From: Amaranthus tricolor
Taxonomy: Eukaryota; Streptophyta; Magnoliopsida; Caryophyllales; Amaranthaceae
Length of the DNA: 64,000 bases
Direction of reading: 5' to 3'
NCBI RefSeq assembly: GCF_026212465.1
Contig: NC_080053.1
Location: forward strand, 2,616,160-2,680,159
The notes beneath the pieces are model-generated. The model was not told the DNA's origin. It did no database searches and was given only the letters and a program-made list of their open reading frames with translations. The position numbers were made by a program, and so were the translations under genes. Shown piece after piece: positions 63,973 to 64,000 of this stretch (position 1 is its first letter; every line of letters begins with the position of its first letter).

Positions 63973-64000
63973 GTTGAACCAATTTATGAGAAGGGGGTTC
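63973..64000 (+). CDS. TRA1: TRRAP/Tra1 exon, start only
   Basis: After TTTTGTAG, the in-frame codons give VEPIYEKGV up to the window edge. This continues LMLNL|VEPI in the family. The intron before it (63860-63972) is 113 bp, a typical plant size. Confidence 0.82.

Larger units (their letters stand above)
61155..64000 (+). mobile_element. CACTA (En/Spm-type) transposon terminus, other end outside the window
   Basis: The satellite is cut at 61154 and followed by CACTACAAGAAAA, the hallmark terminal inverted repeat of plant CACTA elements. The next ~250 bp carry many short subterminal repeats in both orientations (TTTTTAGCAAC twice, CGTTGCAAAAAA, GTTGCGAAATCC, GTTGCTAAA, CGTTGCCATAAA, and later GTTGCAAAAAATA and CGTTGCGAAAACC), which is where CACTA transposase binds. 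The 3-bp target would be TTT (61152-61154). No matching ...TTCTTGTAGTG end occurs up to 64000 and the satellite does not resume, so the element either runs past the window or has lost its other end. No transposase was recognised; the internal sequence is host-gene-like. Confidence 0.8.
61605..64000 (+). pseudogene. TRA1: Chimeric TRRAP/Tra1 gene fragment (exons 61605-61696, 62269-62377, 63764-63859, 63973-64000)
   Basis: Three downstream segments with GT-AG borders encode adjoining parts of TRRAP/Tra1, the very large HEAT/FAT/pseudo-PI3-kinase scaffold of the SAGA and NuA4 histone acetyltransferase complexes. They correspond to the N-terminal HEAT region (roughly residues 350-450 of the family). 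The first candidate exon, with ATG at 61605, does not resemble TRRAP, yet joins the first TRRAP exon in frame. The several hundred native residues expected upstream are missing, and only ~0.45 kb separates this ATG from the CACTA end. I read this as a gene fragment captured by, or truncated against, the transposon. Alternatively it could be the broken end of a resident gene. The visible exons contain no stop, so a transcript could be translated. Confidence 0.65.

Overview
The window looks like satellite-rich heterochromatin from a flowering-plant nuclear genome, probably a eudicot; I cannot name the species. The evidence is long arrays of a ~169-bp satellite, two plant-type LTR retrotransposons primed by tRNA-Met, a CACTA transposon end, and intron-split exons of a plant-like TRRAP/Tra1 gene. 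There are no bacterial-type operons, no rRNA or tRNA genes and no CRISPR.

Layout. (1) 1-20940, 25115-40709 and 51566-61154 are one head-to-tail AT-rich satellite array, all in the same orientation, about 46 kb in total. At least three monomer subfamilies are mixed, and some stretches are organised into higher-order repeats of ~1.2 kb (7 monomers), ~2.5 kb (15 monomers) and ~1.015 kb (6 monomers). (2) 20941-25114 is a young Ty3/Gypsy chromovirus on the minus strand. It has 5-bp target duplications and nearly identical LTRs. Its single 908-codon gag-pol frame is intact but has lost reverse transcriptase and RNase H by an in-frame deletion, and it runs through the polypurine tract into the 3' LTR, as in CRM-type centromeric retrotransposons. 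(3) 40710-51565 is an older, 10.9-kb Ty1/Copia element of SIRE/Maximus type on the minus strand. It has long LTRs, gag, a pol broken by several stops and frameshifts, and an extra ORF downstream of pol. (4) At 61155 the satellite stops at a CACTA terminus followed by subterminal GTTGC repeats. Beyond it lie a short GC-richer exon candidate and three exons encoding part of the N-terminal HEAT-repeat region of TRRAP/Tra1, all joinable in frame, running off the window end.

Interpretation. The ~169-bp satellite, a CRM-like element inside it and several levels of higher-order repeat fit a centromeric or pericentromeric array; this is inference and needs CENH3 ChIP. No host gene is complete in the window. 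The strongest items for follow-up are the RT-less but coding-intact chromovirus, the layered satellite homogenisation, and the possible CACTA-borne chimeric TRRAP fragment. I found no convincing wholly new biological system.
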